Below are positions 26,025 to 36,588 of a stretch of DNA of 64,000 bases, piece after piece (within the stretch, counting starts at the first letter, position 1; every line of letters begins with the position of its first letter). Below the pieces are notes generated by a model that saw only the letters and a program-made list of their open reading frames with translations, was not told the origin of the DNA and did no database searches. A program made the translations under genes and the position numbers. The DNA is taken from the NCBI RefSeq assembly GCF_028736925.1, contig NZ_JAQZAT010000012.1:112810-176809 (forward strand), in the 5' to 3' direction. The stretch comes from Flavivirga sp. 57AJ16. Its GTDB lineage: Bacteria; Bacteroidota; Bacteroidia; Flavobacteriales; Flavobacteriaceae.

Positions 26025-28439
26025 ATGAAATTACTCAAATTCATGGCATCACTACTTCTAACAGTAGTGGTTTTTTATGCTTTTAACACAAAGCTTGGCG
26101 CTATTCCTCCTATTGGCAAATTCCTGAGCCCGTCTCAAGGAATTTGGCAAAATGACAAAGATGAATCTATTACTGGTAATGTTGAAATTGAAGGTCTTTC
26201 AAAAGATGTGACCGTAAAATACGACGAACAACTTATACCTCACATATTCGCTAAAAATGATATTGATTTATATAAAGCTCAAGGTTACATAACAGCAAAA
26301 CATCGCTTATGGCAAATGGAATTTCAAACCCTTGCCGCCGCCGGAAGGTTATCTGAAATAATCGGGGAGAAGGCATTAAATTACGATAGGGCCCAACGTA
26401 GAAAAGGCATGATTTATGGCGCCGAAAAAAGCTTAGAGGTTATTAAGGCTGATGAAGCATCCTTAGCCTACTTGCAAGCATACAGTGACGGTGTCAATGC
26501 ATTTATCAATGAATTAGATCCTAAAGATTACCCTGTGGAATATAAGCTTCTTGACTATAAGCCCGAAGCATGGTCGATTGAAAAAACAACGCATTTATTA
26601 ATGTATATGACCGATATGCTATGTGGCGGGGATTCGGATTTAGAATATACCAACCTGCTAAGAAAATTAGGTCAAGAACGTTTTGATTTACTTTTTCCAG
26701 ATTTTTTTGATGTTAACGACCCTATTATTCCGAAAGAAACAGACTGGAGCTTCATTGATACGGAAATGAGTGAAATTCCTCAAAGCGAATTGCCCTTGGA
26801 TTCTATTTCTGAAACCATGGAAAAACCACACCCTAACAACGGCAGTAATAATTGGGCGGTTTCTGGTAATAAATCGTACTCTGGGAATCCTATGTTGGCA
26901 AGTGATCCCCATTTAGGGCTTAACCTGCCTTCCATATGGTTTGTCATGCAATTATCTTCCCCGACCCAAAACACATACGGAGCCACACTCCCAGGCGCCT
27001 TAGGTGTTATTATAGGGTTTAATAATCATATTTCCTGGGCGGTAACCAATGCCACTCGCGATGTTAAAGATTGGTATAAAATAGCATTTAAGGATGCCAG
27101 CAGGCAAGCTTATAAATACAACAATCAATGGAAAGACACCCAGGTTAGAATAGAAGAAATTAAAATTAGAAATAAAGAAACATTTCTAGATTCTGTGGTC
27201 TATACACATCATGGCCCGGTAAGTTATGATCATACCTTTAAAAGTGATGACGAAAAAATGGGCTATGCCATGAAATGGGCAGGGCATATAGGCCATAATT
27301 TTACGCGTTTATTTTATAAACTCAATAACGGGAAGAATTACGATGATTATTTAAATGCGATTGCCTCCCATGTGGCACCCGCCCAAAATTTCGCATTTGC
27401 TTCAACAGATGGCGATATCGCTATATGGGTACAAGGACAGTTCCCAAATAAATGGAAAGGCCAAGGCAAGTTTTTAATGGATGGGAGTAAACCCGAACAT
27501 GACTGGCAAAGTTTTATTCCTCAAAAACTTAACGCACATGTTAAAAATCCAGATCGGGGCTTTGTTAGTTCTGCCAATCAACATCCCGTTGATGCATCTT
27601 ATCCTTTTTATGTTTTTAACGATGGTTATGAAATTTACAGAAATAGGATCATTAATAATTTTCTTGAATCGAAAGAAAAAATTACGATTCAAGATTTTAA
27701 AGACCTACAAAACAACAACTTCAATTTAAAAGCTTCAGAATTACTTCCCCATATGATTAAACATATGGATACGTCGCAACTAACACCAGATGAATTAGAC
27801 GTTTTAAATATCATTAAAAGTTGGAACTTCTATAGTGAAACCGATCAAATAGCCCCTAGTATTTGGGATGCCTGGTGGACAAAATTATACGCTTTGGTAT
27901 GGGACGAATTCAATAGTGACAATGTAGCCCTAAAACCACCTTTTACTTATCGAACAATAAATATGCTAAAGAACTACCCAAACGATCCATTTATGGACAT
28001 TGTAGAAACACCTGAAAAAGAAACAGCAAACGACTTGTTTTTAATAGCATTTAAAGAGGCCATAAAAGAACTCACAGATTGGAAAGCAGAACACGGAAAC
28101 TACAATTGGCGAGGGTACAAAGGGACATTTGTTGGTCATTTACTTCAAGCGCTCCCTGCTTTTTCCAGATTGGATTTACCTATTGGAGGAGATCGCAATA
28201 CGGTTAATGCAGCAGATGTAAACCACGGCCCTTCATGGCGCATGATTGTGGAAATGAGCTCCCCTCCAAAAGCATTAGGGATATATCCAGGCGGGCAATC
28301 GGGCAATCCAGGCAGTAAATATTACGATAATTTCATAGATAAATGGGCTCATGGAGAGTACTTCGACATATTATTTATGCAAGATCAAAATAATAACAAC
28401 GGTATTATTGCTACCCAAACTTTAAAATCAAGACAATGA
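26025..28439 (+). CDS. Penicillin acylase family protein (Ntn hydrolase)
   Basis: An amidase made as a precursor and self-cleaved. A signal or anchor helix lies at about 4-20. The alpha part runs to about 270; the predicted N-terminal nucleophile of the beta part is Ser274, in NNGSNNWAVSGN. The beta part has GVIIGFNNHISWAVTNA and the late GQSGNPGSKYYDN segment. Length (804) fits. Natural substrates could be N-acyl homoserine lactones or other N-acyl amides; this cannot be told from sequence. Its end overlaps the next gene by 4 bases (ATGA). Confidence 0.88.
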   Translation: MKLLKFMASLLLTVVVFYAFNTKLGAIPPIGKFLSPSQGIWQNDKDESITGNVEIEGLSKDVTVKYDEQLIPHIFAKNDIDLYKAQGYITAKHRLWQMEFQTLAAAGRLSEIIGEKALNYDRAQRRKGMIYGAEKSLEVIKADEASLAYLQAYSDGVNAFINELDPKDYPVEYKLLDYKPEAWSIEKTTHLLMYMTDMLCGGDSDLEYTNLLRKLGQERFDLLFPDFFDVNDPIIPKETDWSFIDTEMSEIPQSELPLDSISETMEKPHPNNGSNNWAVSGNKSYSGNPMLASDPHLGLNLPSIWFVMQLSSPTQNTYGATLPGALGVIIGFNNHISWAVTNATRDVKDWYKIAFKDASRQAYKYNNQWKDTQVRIEEIKIRNKETFLDSVVYTHHGPVSYDHTFKSDDEKMGYAMKWAGHIGHNFTRLFYKLNNGKNYDDYLNAIASHVAPAQNFAFASTDGDIAIWVQGQFPNKWKGQGKFLMDGSKPEHDWQSFIPQKLNAHVKNPDRGFVSSANQHPVDASYPFYVFNDGYEIYRNRIINNFLESKEKITIQDFKDLQNNNFNLKASELLPHMIKHMDTSQLTPDELDVLNIIKSWNFYSETDQIAPSIWDAWWTKLYALVWDEFNSDNVALKPPFTYRTINMLKNYPNDPFMDIVETPEKETANDLFLIAFKEAIKELTDWKAEHGNYNWRGYKGTFVGHLLQALPAFSRLDLPIGGDRNTVNAADVNHGPSWRMIVEMSSPPKALGIYPGGQSGNPGSKYYDNFIDKWAHGEYFDILFMQDQNNNNGIIATQTLKSRQ

Positions 28440-28798
28440 AAAAAAATATTCTAAATTTTATAGCAACTATTGTTTTAGCCCTTATACTATCCCTGTTTTT
28501 ACCATGGTGGTCTGTCATGGTGGCTGCTTTCATAACAAGTCTGTTTTTTAGTTTAAAACGTAGTGCCGTTTTTTTCATGCCATTTTTAGCCATAACTCTT
28601 TTATGGATCGCCCATGCTTTTTGGTTGAGCAACGCCAACGATTTTATTTTGGCCAATAAAATTGCTGTATTGTTACCCTTAAATGGAAACCCTTATTTGT
28701 TACTCCTTTTAACAGGGTTTATTGGAGGGCTTGCTGCTGGAGTAACTGCGGTTTTTGGAAAGCAAAGCTTAGTTTTAATAAAAGGTTTTAATCAATGA
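28436..28798 (+). CDS. Small hypothetical membrane protein
   Basis: A 120-residue protein with about four hydrophobic segments (6-22, 24-44, 46-63 and 82-108). It overlaps the acylase before it and the exonuclease after it, each by 4 bases, so all three are translationally coupled. No known domain is recognised. Coding is supported by the tight overlaps rather than by similarity. Confidence 0.65.
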   Translation: MKKNILNFIATIVLALILSLFLPWWSVMVAAFITSLFFSLKRSAVFFMPFLAITLLWIAHAFWLSNANDFILANKIAVLLPLNGNPYLLLLLTGFIGGLAAGVTAVFGKQSLVLIKGFNQ

Positions 28799-29508
28799 TT
28801 TCTAAACTTCATTTAGAAAACATCTTATTTCTGGATATTGAAACAGTTCCAGAGTCCCAATATTTTTCCGATTTAGATGACACTAAACAAGCTCTTTGGG
28901 ACAAAAAATCCCAGTACCAGCGCAAAGACGAATTTACGGCCGAAGCATTTTACGATCGTGCAGGTATTTGGGCCGAATTTGGAAAAATAGTTTGTATTTC
29001 GGTTGGGTATTTTAATATTTTAAATGATGTGCGTACCTTTAGGGTCACTTCATTTTATGGTGATGAAGTTAAAATTTTAAAAGATTTTAAAAACTTATTA
29101 ATATCACATTTTAGTGAAACGAAACATCTGCTCTGCGCACATAATGGTAAGGAATTCGACTTTCCATATATAGCACGTCGCATGATAATTAACAATATTG
29201 AATTACCTTATAAGCTAAATCTCTTTGGAAAAAAACCTTGGGAAGTGCCTCATTTGGATACTTTAGAATTATGGAAATTTGGAGATTACAAAAGTTATAC
29301 ATCACTAAAATTATTAACTCATGTTTTAGGAATCCCATCACCAAAAGACGATATAGATGGTAGCGAAGTGTATCGCGTATATTATGAGGAAAATGACATT
29401 GACCGCATTATTATTTATTGTGAAAAAGATACCATTGCCGTGGCTCAAATATTCTTAAGATTACGCGGTGACAATCTTTTAGTTGATGATGAAATTATCC
29501 ATATTTGA
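28795..29508 (+). CDS. 3'-5' exonuclease, PolB-related (RNase H-like)
   Basis: Has the exonuclease motifs of the DEDD superfamily: D14 and E16 in FLDIETVPE, a second Asp in AHNGKEFDFPYIARR (about 117-131), and a third in YCEKDTIAVAQIF near residue 205. It matches the predicted exonuclease group related to the PolB proofreading domain. DNA processing is likely; substrate unproved. It is coupled to the small membrane gene upstream. Confidence 0.82.
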   Translation: MISKLHLENILFLDIETVPESQYFSDLDDTKQALWDKKSQYQRKDEFTAEAFYDRAGIWAEFGKIVCISVGYFNILNDVRTFRVTSFYGDEVKILKDFKNLLISHFSETKHLLCAHNGKEFDFPYIARRMIINNIELPYKLNLFGKKPWEVPHLDTLELWKFGDYKSYTSLKLLTHVLGIPSPKDDIDGSEVYRVYYEENDIDRIIIYCEKDTIAVAQIFLRLRGDNLLVDDEIIHI

Positions 29509-29535
29509 TACCATTAAACTTCTAATTAGCATATA

Positions 29536-31215
29536 ATGAAGGAAAACACGATTCTAAACGTTAAAGACCTTTCCATTTCATTTGGAAAAAACGAAGTGAT
29601 CCATAAGATCTCTTATCATCTAAATAAAAATGAAATATTAGGTATTGTGGGAGAATCTGGTTCGGGAAAATCTGTGTCATCTTTAGCTATTTTGGGTTTA
29701 TTGCCAAAAAAGATTTCAAAAATCACTTCAGGAAGCATTCATTATAATAACGAAAATTTAACCACACTTGCCTCAAAAGCATTTCAAAAAATTCGAGGAA
29801 AAAAAATTGCCATGATTTTTCAAGAACCCATGAGTTCTTTAAACCCATCTATGAGCTGCGGAAAGCAAGTTCAGGAAATTTTATTGCAACATACATCACT
29901 TTCTAAACAGGCAGCCAAAGACGAAACCCTTTTATTGTTTGAAAAAGTGAAACTCCCTAACACCATAAGGGTTTATAATTCTTATCCACATGAGATTTCC
30001 GGTGGACAGAAACAACGTGTTATGATCGCTATGGCCATTGCTTGTAAACCTGATATCTTAATTGCAGACGAACCTACCACTGCACTCGATGTTACGGTTC
30101 AAAAAGAAATTATTAAATTACTAAAAGTATTGCAGGTTGAAACAAAACTGAGTGTTATTTTCATTACTCATGATCTGGCTTTAATTTCTGAAATAGCAGA
30201 TAGGGTTCTGGTGATGTACAAAGGGGATATTGTTGAACAAGGGGGTGTTTCAACTATTTTTAAAACACCCAAACATGCTTATACAAAAGCACTTATTAAC
30301 TCGCGGCCCTCACTGGGTATACGATTAAAGACCTTACCAACCATCAATGACTATTTAAACGGTACAACGTCAAACGAAGTTATCACTACTAAGCAGCGGC
30401 AACTGCAACACGAAAAACTATACAACCAAGAACCTCTACTAGAGGTTATAAATGTTGAAAAAGAATATATCTCCAAATCTGGTTGGTTTACTAAACCGCA
30501 ATCATTTAAGGCGGTAAACGGTATTAGTTTCAAATTATACGAAGGAGAAACATTAGGTTTGGTAGGAGAATCCGGTTGTGGCAAATCTACATTGGGAAAT
30601 GCCATTCTTCAACTAGACAAGGCAACAGCTGGGCACATATTATATAAAGGCATTGATATTACAAAACTATCCCATTCTGAAATTAAAAAACTTCGAAAGG
30701 ACATTCAAATTATTTTTCAGGACCCATACGCTTCATTAAACCCTAGAATGCCTATTGGCGAAGCTATTATAGAACCTATGAAGGTTCACAATCTTTTTAA
30801 TTCGGACAGGGAACGAAAAGAAAAGACGATAGATATTTTAAACCGTGTTGGTTTATCTGAGGACTATTTTAATCGTTATCCACATGAGTTTTCTGGAGGA
30901 CAAAGACAGCGTATTGGGATCGCGAGAACAATCGCATTACAGCCCAAATTAATTGTGTGTGATGAATCTGTTTCTGCTTTGGATATCTCCGTTCAAGCAC
31001 AAGTTTTAAACCTCTTGAATGAGCTCAAGGAAACTTTTGGTTTTACCTATATTTTTATTTCACACGACTTGGCTGTGGTAAAATATATGTCCGACCAATT
31101 ATTGGTAATGAATAAAGGCATGATAGAAGAACTGGATGATGCAGATACCATCTATAATGCACCAAAAAAAGAATATACCAAGAAATTAATTGAAGCTATA
31201 CCTAAAGGGTTATAG
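29536..31215 (+). CDS. Dual-domain ABC transporter ATPase (peptide/nickel type)
   Basis: Two complete ATP-binding domains in one chain, as in fused DppD-DppF. Walker A is GESGSGKS at 39-46 and GESGCGKS near 345; signatures are ISGGQKQR and FSGGQRQR; Walker B regions are ILIADEPTT and LIVCDESVS. The C-terminal oligopeptide-type extension of the first domain is present (about 245-265). No permease or binding protein is adjacent, so the partners must be elsewhere. The next kilobase has no gene. Confidence 0.88.
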   Translation: MKENTILNVKDLSISFGKNEVIHKISYHLNKNEILGIVGESGSGKSVSSLAILGLLPKKISKITSGSIHYNNENLTTLASKAFQKIRGKKIAMIFQEPMSSLNPSMSCGKQVQEILLQHTSLSKQAAKDETLLLFEKVKLPNTIRVYNSYPHEISGGQKQRVMIAMAIACKPDILIADEPTTALDVTVQKEIIKLLKVLQVETKLSVIFITHDLALISEIADRVLVMYKGDIVEQGGVSTIFKTPKHAYTKALINSRPSLGIRLKTLPTINDYLNGTTSNEVITTKQRQLQHEKLYNQEPLLEVINVEKEYISKSGWFTKPQSFKAVNGISFKLYEGETLGLVGESGCGKSTLGNAILQLDKATAGHILYKGIDITKLSHSEIKKLRKDIQIIFQDPYASLNPRMPIGEAIIEPMKVHNLFNSDRERKEKTIDILNRVGLSEDYFNRYPHEFSGGQRQRIGIARTIALQPKLIVCDESVSALDISVQAQVLNLLNELKETFGFTYIFISHDLAVVKYMSDQLLVMNKGMIEELDDADTIYNAPKKEYTKKLIEAIPKGL

Positions 31216-32282
31216 CATAAATATTTTTTTTGTTAAGTATAGTAGGCTTTTTAAAAATTGTAAATTTTCTCTAAGTGTTTCTTTAAATTTACTTTCGTTT
31301 AATGTAGGTTGTTCAGGTAGATTTGTTGCAAATTTCATAAGTTTTTCAATTTATGGTAGATTTGAGGAAATCTATATTAGTTGATAATTTTGGGGACAAC
31401 AAATATGATATTTTTTTTCAATTAAATAGATTAAAAACATATAAAATCGACGAAATGCATTTATTTTTAACATTTTTATCGATAATCAAAGAATTTTAAA
31501 TGGTAGTGCATACCACATATTAATATACTTTAATGGAAAAATGGTTATCACAAAAGGCCATAAAGGCGTACGGTAATAAAACCATAACATTACTTTTATA
31601 TTTACCGAGCAAAGTATGTGTTGAACCCATTTAAACTACCCAGTCAAGCTGAGCACATGTTTTTCAACTGGCTAAAAATGACCGTTTACTCTACCGTATG
31701 TGTGTACACTTTTAAGAAGGACACGAATGACACAGATTTACACGAATCAATACCTTATACCAAATGGATTTTAAAATGAGGGTAAAATAATTTAGAATAT
31801 AGCGTGCTCTTATGAATAATAAAATCTAAGTATAGCCTAAGCTACGGTTCTATACCCAATCAAGCTGAGCACATGGTTTTATTATGAAATATGTGCGCGA
31901 TAGAAATGAATTATTAGCTTCATTTTAAAGTTTATTTAGTATTATAATAAATACATAGCTAAGTTAAACATGAACACGAGTCACCAAGCCTTTGCAGACT
32001 TGAGAGGGTGTCTAAAAAGTAAAGGTAATGTCACATTTAGCGCAGTCGAAATGTTTTAAATCACTGATAATCAATAAACAGTTTTAACAGAGCCTGTGCT
32101 GAGTTTATCGAAGTACTCAACCTGACAAGGGAAATCAAAGACTTTTTAGACACCCTCAATTAACGTAAAACTCGTATGGGAGTTCATTTTCGCTAAAATC
32201 CAAAAAGCTTAAATGAGTTCATTATTAAAAAAAGAAAGCTTATTAAAATTTAATTGGTAGCTCGCTTTTTACCTGGCATAAA
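31216..32282. other. Gene-free repeat-rich gap of about 1.07 kb
   Basis: No convincing gene is seen; a 64-codon frame at its left end overlaps the ABC gene and has no support. It holds a 22-base direct repeat (acccagtcaagctgagcaca at 31638 and its near copy at 31854), a cttatacca-type repeat (31754-31779) also found inverted at 51446-51471, a gacacgaatgacacagattt stretch (31720-31739) found inverted at 34118-34137, and a 154-base terminal-inverted-repeat element (32004-32157). It looks like a landing zone for small elements. Confidence 0.7.
32004..32157. repeat. MITE-like element with perfect 17-bp terminal inverted repeats
   Basis: Starts gagggtgtctaaaaagt (32004-32020) and ends with its exact complement (32141-32157). 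No coding capacity. The ends resemble those at 45351-45553. Its interior contains 32087-32128, which is found inverted at 48004-48045 with 41 of 42 bases identical. Confidence 0.8.
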
Positions 32283-32936
32283 TTAGATGGCCATTTCAGG
32301 AATTTCGCCATCAACAATTAGAGTACCTTCGGTGGCATTTTTTATATCTTCTATAGAAACACCTGGTGCGCGTTCTAATAACTTAAAACCTTGATCTGTG
32401 ACTTCGATTACAGCCATATTAGTGACTATTTTTTTTACACAGTTTACACCAGTTAATGGCAATGAGCATCGTTTTAAAAGTTTAGATTCGCCTCTTTTAT
32501 TTGTATGCATCATAGCCACGATAATATTTTCAGCACTAGCAACTAAATCCATGGCGCCTCCCATGCCTTTTACCATTTTACCCGGTATTTTCCAATTCGC
32601 TATATCACCATTTTCTGCAACTTCCATAGCTCCCAAAATGGTTAGGTCTACATGCTGTCCTCGTATCATAGAAAAACTTAGAGCCGAATCAAAAAAGCTT
32701 GCTCCCGGCAATGTTGTTATGGTTTGTTTCCCTGCATTTATAACATCGGCATCTTCTTCGCCCTCAAACGGAAATGGGCCCATTCCCAAAACACCATTCT
32801 CACTTTGAAACTCTACCTCCATATCGTTTCTTACATAATTAGCGACCATAGTTGGAATCCCTATCCCTAAGTTTACATAATAACCATCCTTTACTTCTTT
32901 TGCTATTCGCTTTGCTATTCCTATTTTATCTAACAT
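32283..32936 (-). CDS. scoB: 3-oxoacid CoA-transferase subunit B
   Basis: Beta subunit of a class I CoA transferase that activates acetoacetate or another 3-oxoacid with succinyl-CoA. The catalytic Glu lies in the ENGVLGMGP segment near residue 43, and GKQTITTLPGASFFDS follows. Length (217) is typical. It sits downstream of scoA with a 115-base gap that holds a 16-bp tandem repeat. Acetoacetate from tyrosine breakdown, encoded about 19 kb away, is a plausible substrate. Confidence 0.9.
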   Translation of the reverse strand: MLDKIGIAKRIAKEVKDGYYVNLGIGIPTMVANYVRNDMEVEFQSENGVLGMGPFPFEGEEDADVINAGKQTITTLPGASFFDSALSFSMIRGQHVDLTILGAMEVAENGDIANWKIPGKMVKGMGGAMDLVASAENIIVAMMHTNKRGESKLLKRCSLPLTGVNCVKKIVTNMAVIEVTDQGFKLLERAPGVSIEDIKNATEGTLIVDGEIPEMAI

Positions 32937-32939
32937 TTT

Positions 32940-32983
32940 TAAAGTTTTAAGTGTCTAAAGTTTTAAGTGCCTAAAGTTTCTCA
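32940..32983. repeat. 16-bp tandem repeat between scoA and scoB
   Basis: Two nearly identical 16-base units (taaagttttaagtgtc and taaagttttaagtgcc) followed by a partial third. Confidence 0.7.
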
Positions 32984-33051
32984 ATATTTCGCTTTCGATA
33001 CAAACAATAACTTAAGCGCATTTTAAGTACTTATAACTTTTAACTTCATTT

Positions 33052-33753
33052 TTAACCTCTTTGCCTCACCGTCCGCTGTTCTATTCTTTTCTCATATTTT
33101 TCTCCTTTAAAAATACGCTGCACAAAAATGCCGGGAATATGAATTTGATTAGGATCTAAATCCCCTAAAGGCACTAACTCTTCAACTTCAGCTACCGTTA
33201 TTCTTGCAGCGCCGCACATATTAGGATTAAAATTCCTGGAAGTACCTTTAAAAATCAAGTTACCGGCAGCATCCCCTTTCCAAGCTTTTACAAACGCAAA
33301 ATCGGCTTTAAAAGCATGTTCCAACACATACATTTTTCCTTCAAAATGTCTGGTTTCTTTTCCTTCTGCCACTTCTGTTCCATAACCTGCAGGTGTATAA
33401 ATAGCCGGAAAACCAGCTTGAGCAGCCCGACAACGCTCTGCTAGAGTTCCCTGAGGAATCAGTTCGACATCCAATTCGCCGGAAAGCATCTGACGTTCAA
33501 ATTCATCGTTCTCTCCCACATAAGATGAAACCATTTTTTTTATTTGTTTTTTTTGAAGAAGTAAACCCAGTCCAAAATCATCAACTCCTGCATTATTGGA
33601 TATACATGTTAACCCCTTTACTCCAAGTTTCACCAATTCTGAAATAGCATTTTCCGGAATGCCACTAAGTCCAAAACCTCCAAGCATAAGTGTCATGTTA
33701 TCGGATACGCCTTTTAGGGCATCTTGAACATTAGCAACCTTTTTATTAATCAT
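33052..33753 (-). CDS. scoA: 3-oxoacid CoA-transferase subunit A
   Basis: Alpha subunit of the same CoA transferase. It carries the CoA-binding glycine region ([13 protein letters not shown] near residue 22) and the family's [16 protein letters not shown] segment. Length (233) is typical. It lies upstream of scoB in the same direction, as in other bacteria, and the two probably share a promoter. Confidence 0.9.
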   Translation of the reverse strand: MINKKVANVQDALKGVSDNMTLMLGGFGLSGIPENAISELVKLGVKGLTCISNNAGVDDFGLGLLLQKKQIKKMVSSYVGENDEFERQMLSGELDVELIPQGTLAERCRAAQAGFPAIYTPAGYGTEVAEGKETRHFEGKMYVLEHAFKADFAFVKAWKGDAAGNLIFKGTSRNFNPNMCGAARITVAEVEELVPLGDLDPNQIHIPGIFVQRIFKGEKYEKRIEQRTVRQRG

Positions 33754-34000
33754 TTTATTAAATTTTTACCGCATAAATTTACGTATAAATGAATTATTTT
33801 TAAAATAATTACCCAATAAGTTATTTATCAATAAAATTTAACCGTTAATGCAGGATTTTGTTTATCGAATAAAGCAATAAAAAGAGGGCGAATTCTAAGT
33901 TAAAACCCAAAGAATTCGCCCTTCCATTTATTTTTCAAGAATATTTATTAAAACCCATCGCCAAAAAACCCTGTACAAAAGCATATTTTTTGAAAAAGAC

Positions 34001-34140
34001 ACAAATTTGTACGAATCTATGACCTTATGGTTCCGTAGTAATGGACTAAACATGAGCACAAATCAACCAAGTCTGTACAGACTTGAAACCTCTCTATAGA
34101 CAGATTAAATTAGTGAAAATTTGTGTCATTCGTGTCTAAC
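34001..34140. repeat. Intergenic repeat block between scoA and PBP1A gene
   Basis: Bases 34047-34086 resemble 31965-32003 (both contain taaacatgarcac and cagacttga). Bases 34118-34137 are the near complement of 31720-31739. Together they suggest a single dispersed element present in two pieces on both sides of the scoA/scoB pair. The rest of the 33754-34188 gap shows nothing I can name. Confidence 0.55.
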
Positions 34141-34188
34141 CTTATTGATTCATTACATGGGTGTCAAATCAAATTAAGAATATATCTA

Positions 34189-36525
34189 TTAAAACCCATC
34201 TAAATCATCAGGAATATCATCACCCGGATCATCATCAATAGTATCGGACGCTTTGGAACAATCTACATTGATGGATAAGTTTGTTGGTTTTTCAAATGCT
34301 TCTTTAGAAACATTCAATGTTTCATCTGCATAACAACTTTTCATATATAAGCCCCAAATAGGCAATGCCATAGAAGCACCTTGCCCGTAAGTTATGGTTC
34401 TAAAATGTGCGGCCCTGTCTTCTGCGCCTACCCAAACACCCGTAACTAAATTAGGCACCATGCCCATAAACCAACCATCACTTTGGTTTTGAGTGGTCCC
34501 GGTCTTTCCTGCTATCGGATTGGTAAACCCATAAGGGTAACCTGTAATAACTTCTTTATATTCTGTTCTACTAGCTGCAAATTTATGCTTTAATCTTGAT
34601 CCTGATCCGCCTTCGGTAACACCTTCCAAAAGTTTCACTACAACATAAGCAGTTTCTTCATTTAGAACATCGCGTGTTTTTGGTTTGAACTGATATAAAA
34701 TTGTGCCATTCTTATCCTCAATAGTAGTTACCATTACTGGTTTTGTGTATACTCCTTTATTAGCAAATGCAGCATACGCCCCTACCATTTCATAGAGGCT
34801 TATGTCCGGCGTCCCCAAAGCTATGGATGGCACTGCGGGGATATCCGATTCGACTCCCAATTTTTTCGCTAAATCCACAACTGGTTGTGGCCCTACTTTA
34901 TCTATTAATCTCGCTGTTATGGTATTTACAGAATTTGCTAAAGCATTCTTTAAGGTTCGGGTACCACCATAATCATCTTCTCCGCCAGAGTTCTTAGGGC
35001 ACCATTCTTCTGGATTCCCATATTTTCCTTTTTCTATACAAAAAGGGGTGTCTGGAAATTCATCACAAGGCGAATAATGCAATTGATCTATGGCTGTTGC
35101 ATAAACAAGTGGTTTAAATGTAGATCCTATTTGACGTTTTCCTTGTTTTACCATATCGTACTGAAAATGCCTATAATTCATACCGCCTACCCATGCTTTT
35201 ACATGCCCAGTTAAAGGATCCATAGACATCATACCTGGTTTTAAAAACGATTTATAATATCGCATCGAGTCTATAGGTTTCATAATAGTATCTACCTCCG
35301 AAGCTTTACCTTCCTTCCATTCAAAAACAGTCATTTTAGTTGGCTTATAAAAAGAGGCTTCAATCTCTTTATCGGACTTACCTTCTTTTTTTAATATTCT
35401 CCATCGTTCACCTTGCCGCATCGAACGCTTCATTAAAGTTTTTATTTCCTGCTGTGTAAGTTCTAAAAATGGCGCTGTTGGATTCCTTTTTGGCGTATTT
35501 TGGTTAAAGAACTCGGCTTGCAATCTGGACATATGCTGTTGTACTGCAATTTCTGCGTATCTCTGCATCCGTGAATCGATCGTTGTATAAATCTTTAAAC
35601 CATCATTATATAAATTATATTTAGTCCCATCAGGCTTCGGGTTTTTCTTAATCCAATCTTTCATAAAACCATCTAAATAGCCTCTAAAATAGGTAGCTAT
35701 ACCATCACGATGTGACTGTGGCGTATAACGTAAGTCCAACGCTGTTTTTTGAAGTGAATCTTTTACAGCTTCAGTAATATAGTCATATTTTTCCAATTGG
35801 TACAAAACAACATTACGTCTGTTTTTAACCCCTACGGGGTTTCTTCTTGGGTTATATAACGCAGAATTTTTAAACATCCCAACCAGCATAGCTGATTCTT
35901 TCATGCTTAATTCTCCTGGTTCCTTATCAAAATAAATAGCTGCTGCACTACGGATACCATCCGCATTGTTACCAAAATCATAAATATTAAAATATTGCGC
36001 AATAATTTCTTCTTTGGTATATTGGCGCTCTAGACGTATAGCAATAACCCATTCTTTTATTTTTTGTATTGCTGTTTCCAATTTATTTTTAGATCTAACT
36101 CCAACAAATAATTGCCTGGCCAACTGTTGAGAAATCGTACTTGCACCACCTCTTCCTCCCAAGAAAAAGAAAGCTCTTAAAGTTCCTCTAGCATCAATAC
36201 CTGAATGATCATGAAAACGAGCATCTTCAGTGGCAATTAAAGCATCTACCAAATTTTGTGATAATTCATCGTAGCTTACAGGTGTTCTATTATCGTTCAA
36301 ATAAAACTTTCCTAAAGTTTTTCCATCAGAAGAAATCACCTCGGTTGCCAGATGTGTTTTAGGATTTTCTAATTGTGTGTGATCTGGCATGTCACCAAAA
36401 ACACCCCATGAGGCTAATAAAAAAAGAAGCAATACAAAAAGTACGCCTCCTAAAAATAACATCCAAAACCAACGTATATATTTTGAAAAATCTTCTGTGG
36501 TTGTTTCTTGCTTTTTTCTTGCCAT
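34189..36525 (-). CDS. Penicillin-binding protein 1A (bifunctional)
   Basis: Builds and cross-links peptidoglycan in the periplasm. A transmembrane helix at about 17-40 is followed by the GT51 glycosyltransferase domain (EDARFHDHSGID and GGASTISQQLARQLF, about 85-135) and the transpeptidase with SxxK in GSTFKPL near 470, SVN in ANSVNT near 540 and KTG in AGKTGTTQNQSDG near 675. Length (778) is normal. The C-terminus is rich in Asp. It lies downstream of gldH in a block seen in other Flavobacteriia. Confidence 0.93.
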   Translation of the reverse strand: MARKKQETTTEDFSKYIRWFWMLFLGGVLFVLLLFLLASWGVFGDMPDHTQLENPKTHLATEVISSDGKTLGKFYLNDNRTPVSYDELSQNLVDALIATEDARFHDHSGIDARGTLRAFFFLGGRGGASTISQQLARQLFVGVRSKNKLETAIQKIKEWVIAIRLERQYTKEEIIAQYFNIYDFGNNADGIRSAAAIYFDKEPGELSMKESAMLVGMFKNSALYNPRRNPVGVKNRRNVVLYQLEKYDYITEAVKDSLQKTALDLRYTPQSHRDGIATYFRGYLDGFMKDWIKKNPKPDGTKYNLYNDGLKIYTTIDSRMQRYAEIAVQQHMSRLQAEFFNQNTPKRNPTAPFLELTQQEIKTLMKRSMRQGERWRILKKEGKSDKEIEASFYKPTKMTVFEWKEGKASEVDTIMKPIDSMRYYKSFLKPGMMSMDPLTGHVKAWVGGMNYRHFQYDMVKQGKRQIGSTFKPLVYATAIDQLHYSPCDEFPDTPFCIEKGKYGNPEEWCPKNSGGEDDYGGTRTLKNALANSVNTITARLIDKVGPQPVVDLAKKLGVESDIPAVPSIALGTPDISLYEMVGAYAAFANKGVYTKPVMVTTIEDKNGTILYQFKPKTRDVLNEETAYVVVKLLEGVTEGGSGSRLKHKFAASRTEYKEVITGYPYGFTNPIAGKTGTTQNQSDGWFMGMVPNLVTGVWVGAEDRAAHFRTITYGQGASMALPIWGLYMKSCYADETLNVSKEAFEKPTNLSINVDCSKASDTIDDDPGDDIPDDLDGF

Positions 36526-36588
36526 TTAACTTTATCGATATTTACTAGGTATAATTCTAAGAAAATCCAGAATTATAGGGAACTTTAT

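Noticed and set aside
31190..31384. Small frame after the ABC ATPase
   Set aside because: Overlaps the end of the ATPase gene, AT-rich composition, no recognisable domain or promoter.
31216..34188. CRISPR-like direct repeats
   Set aside because: Repeats occur as single pairs or inverted copies without regular spacers, and no cas gene is in the window.
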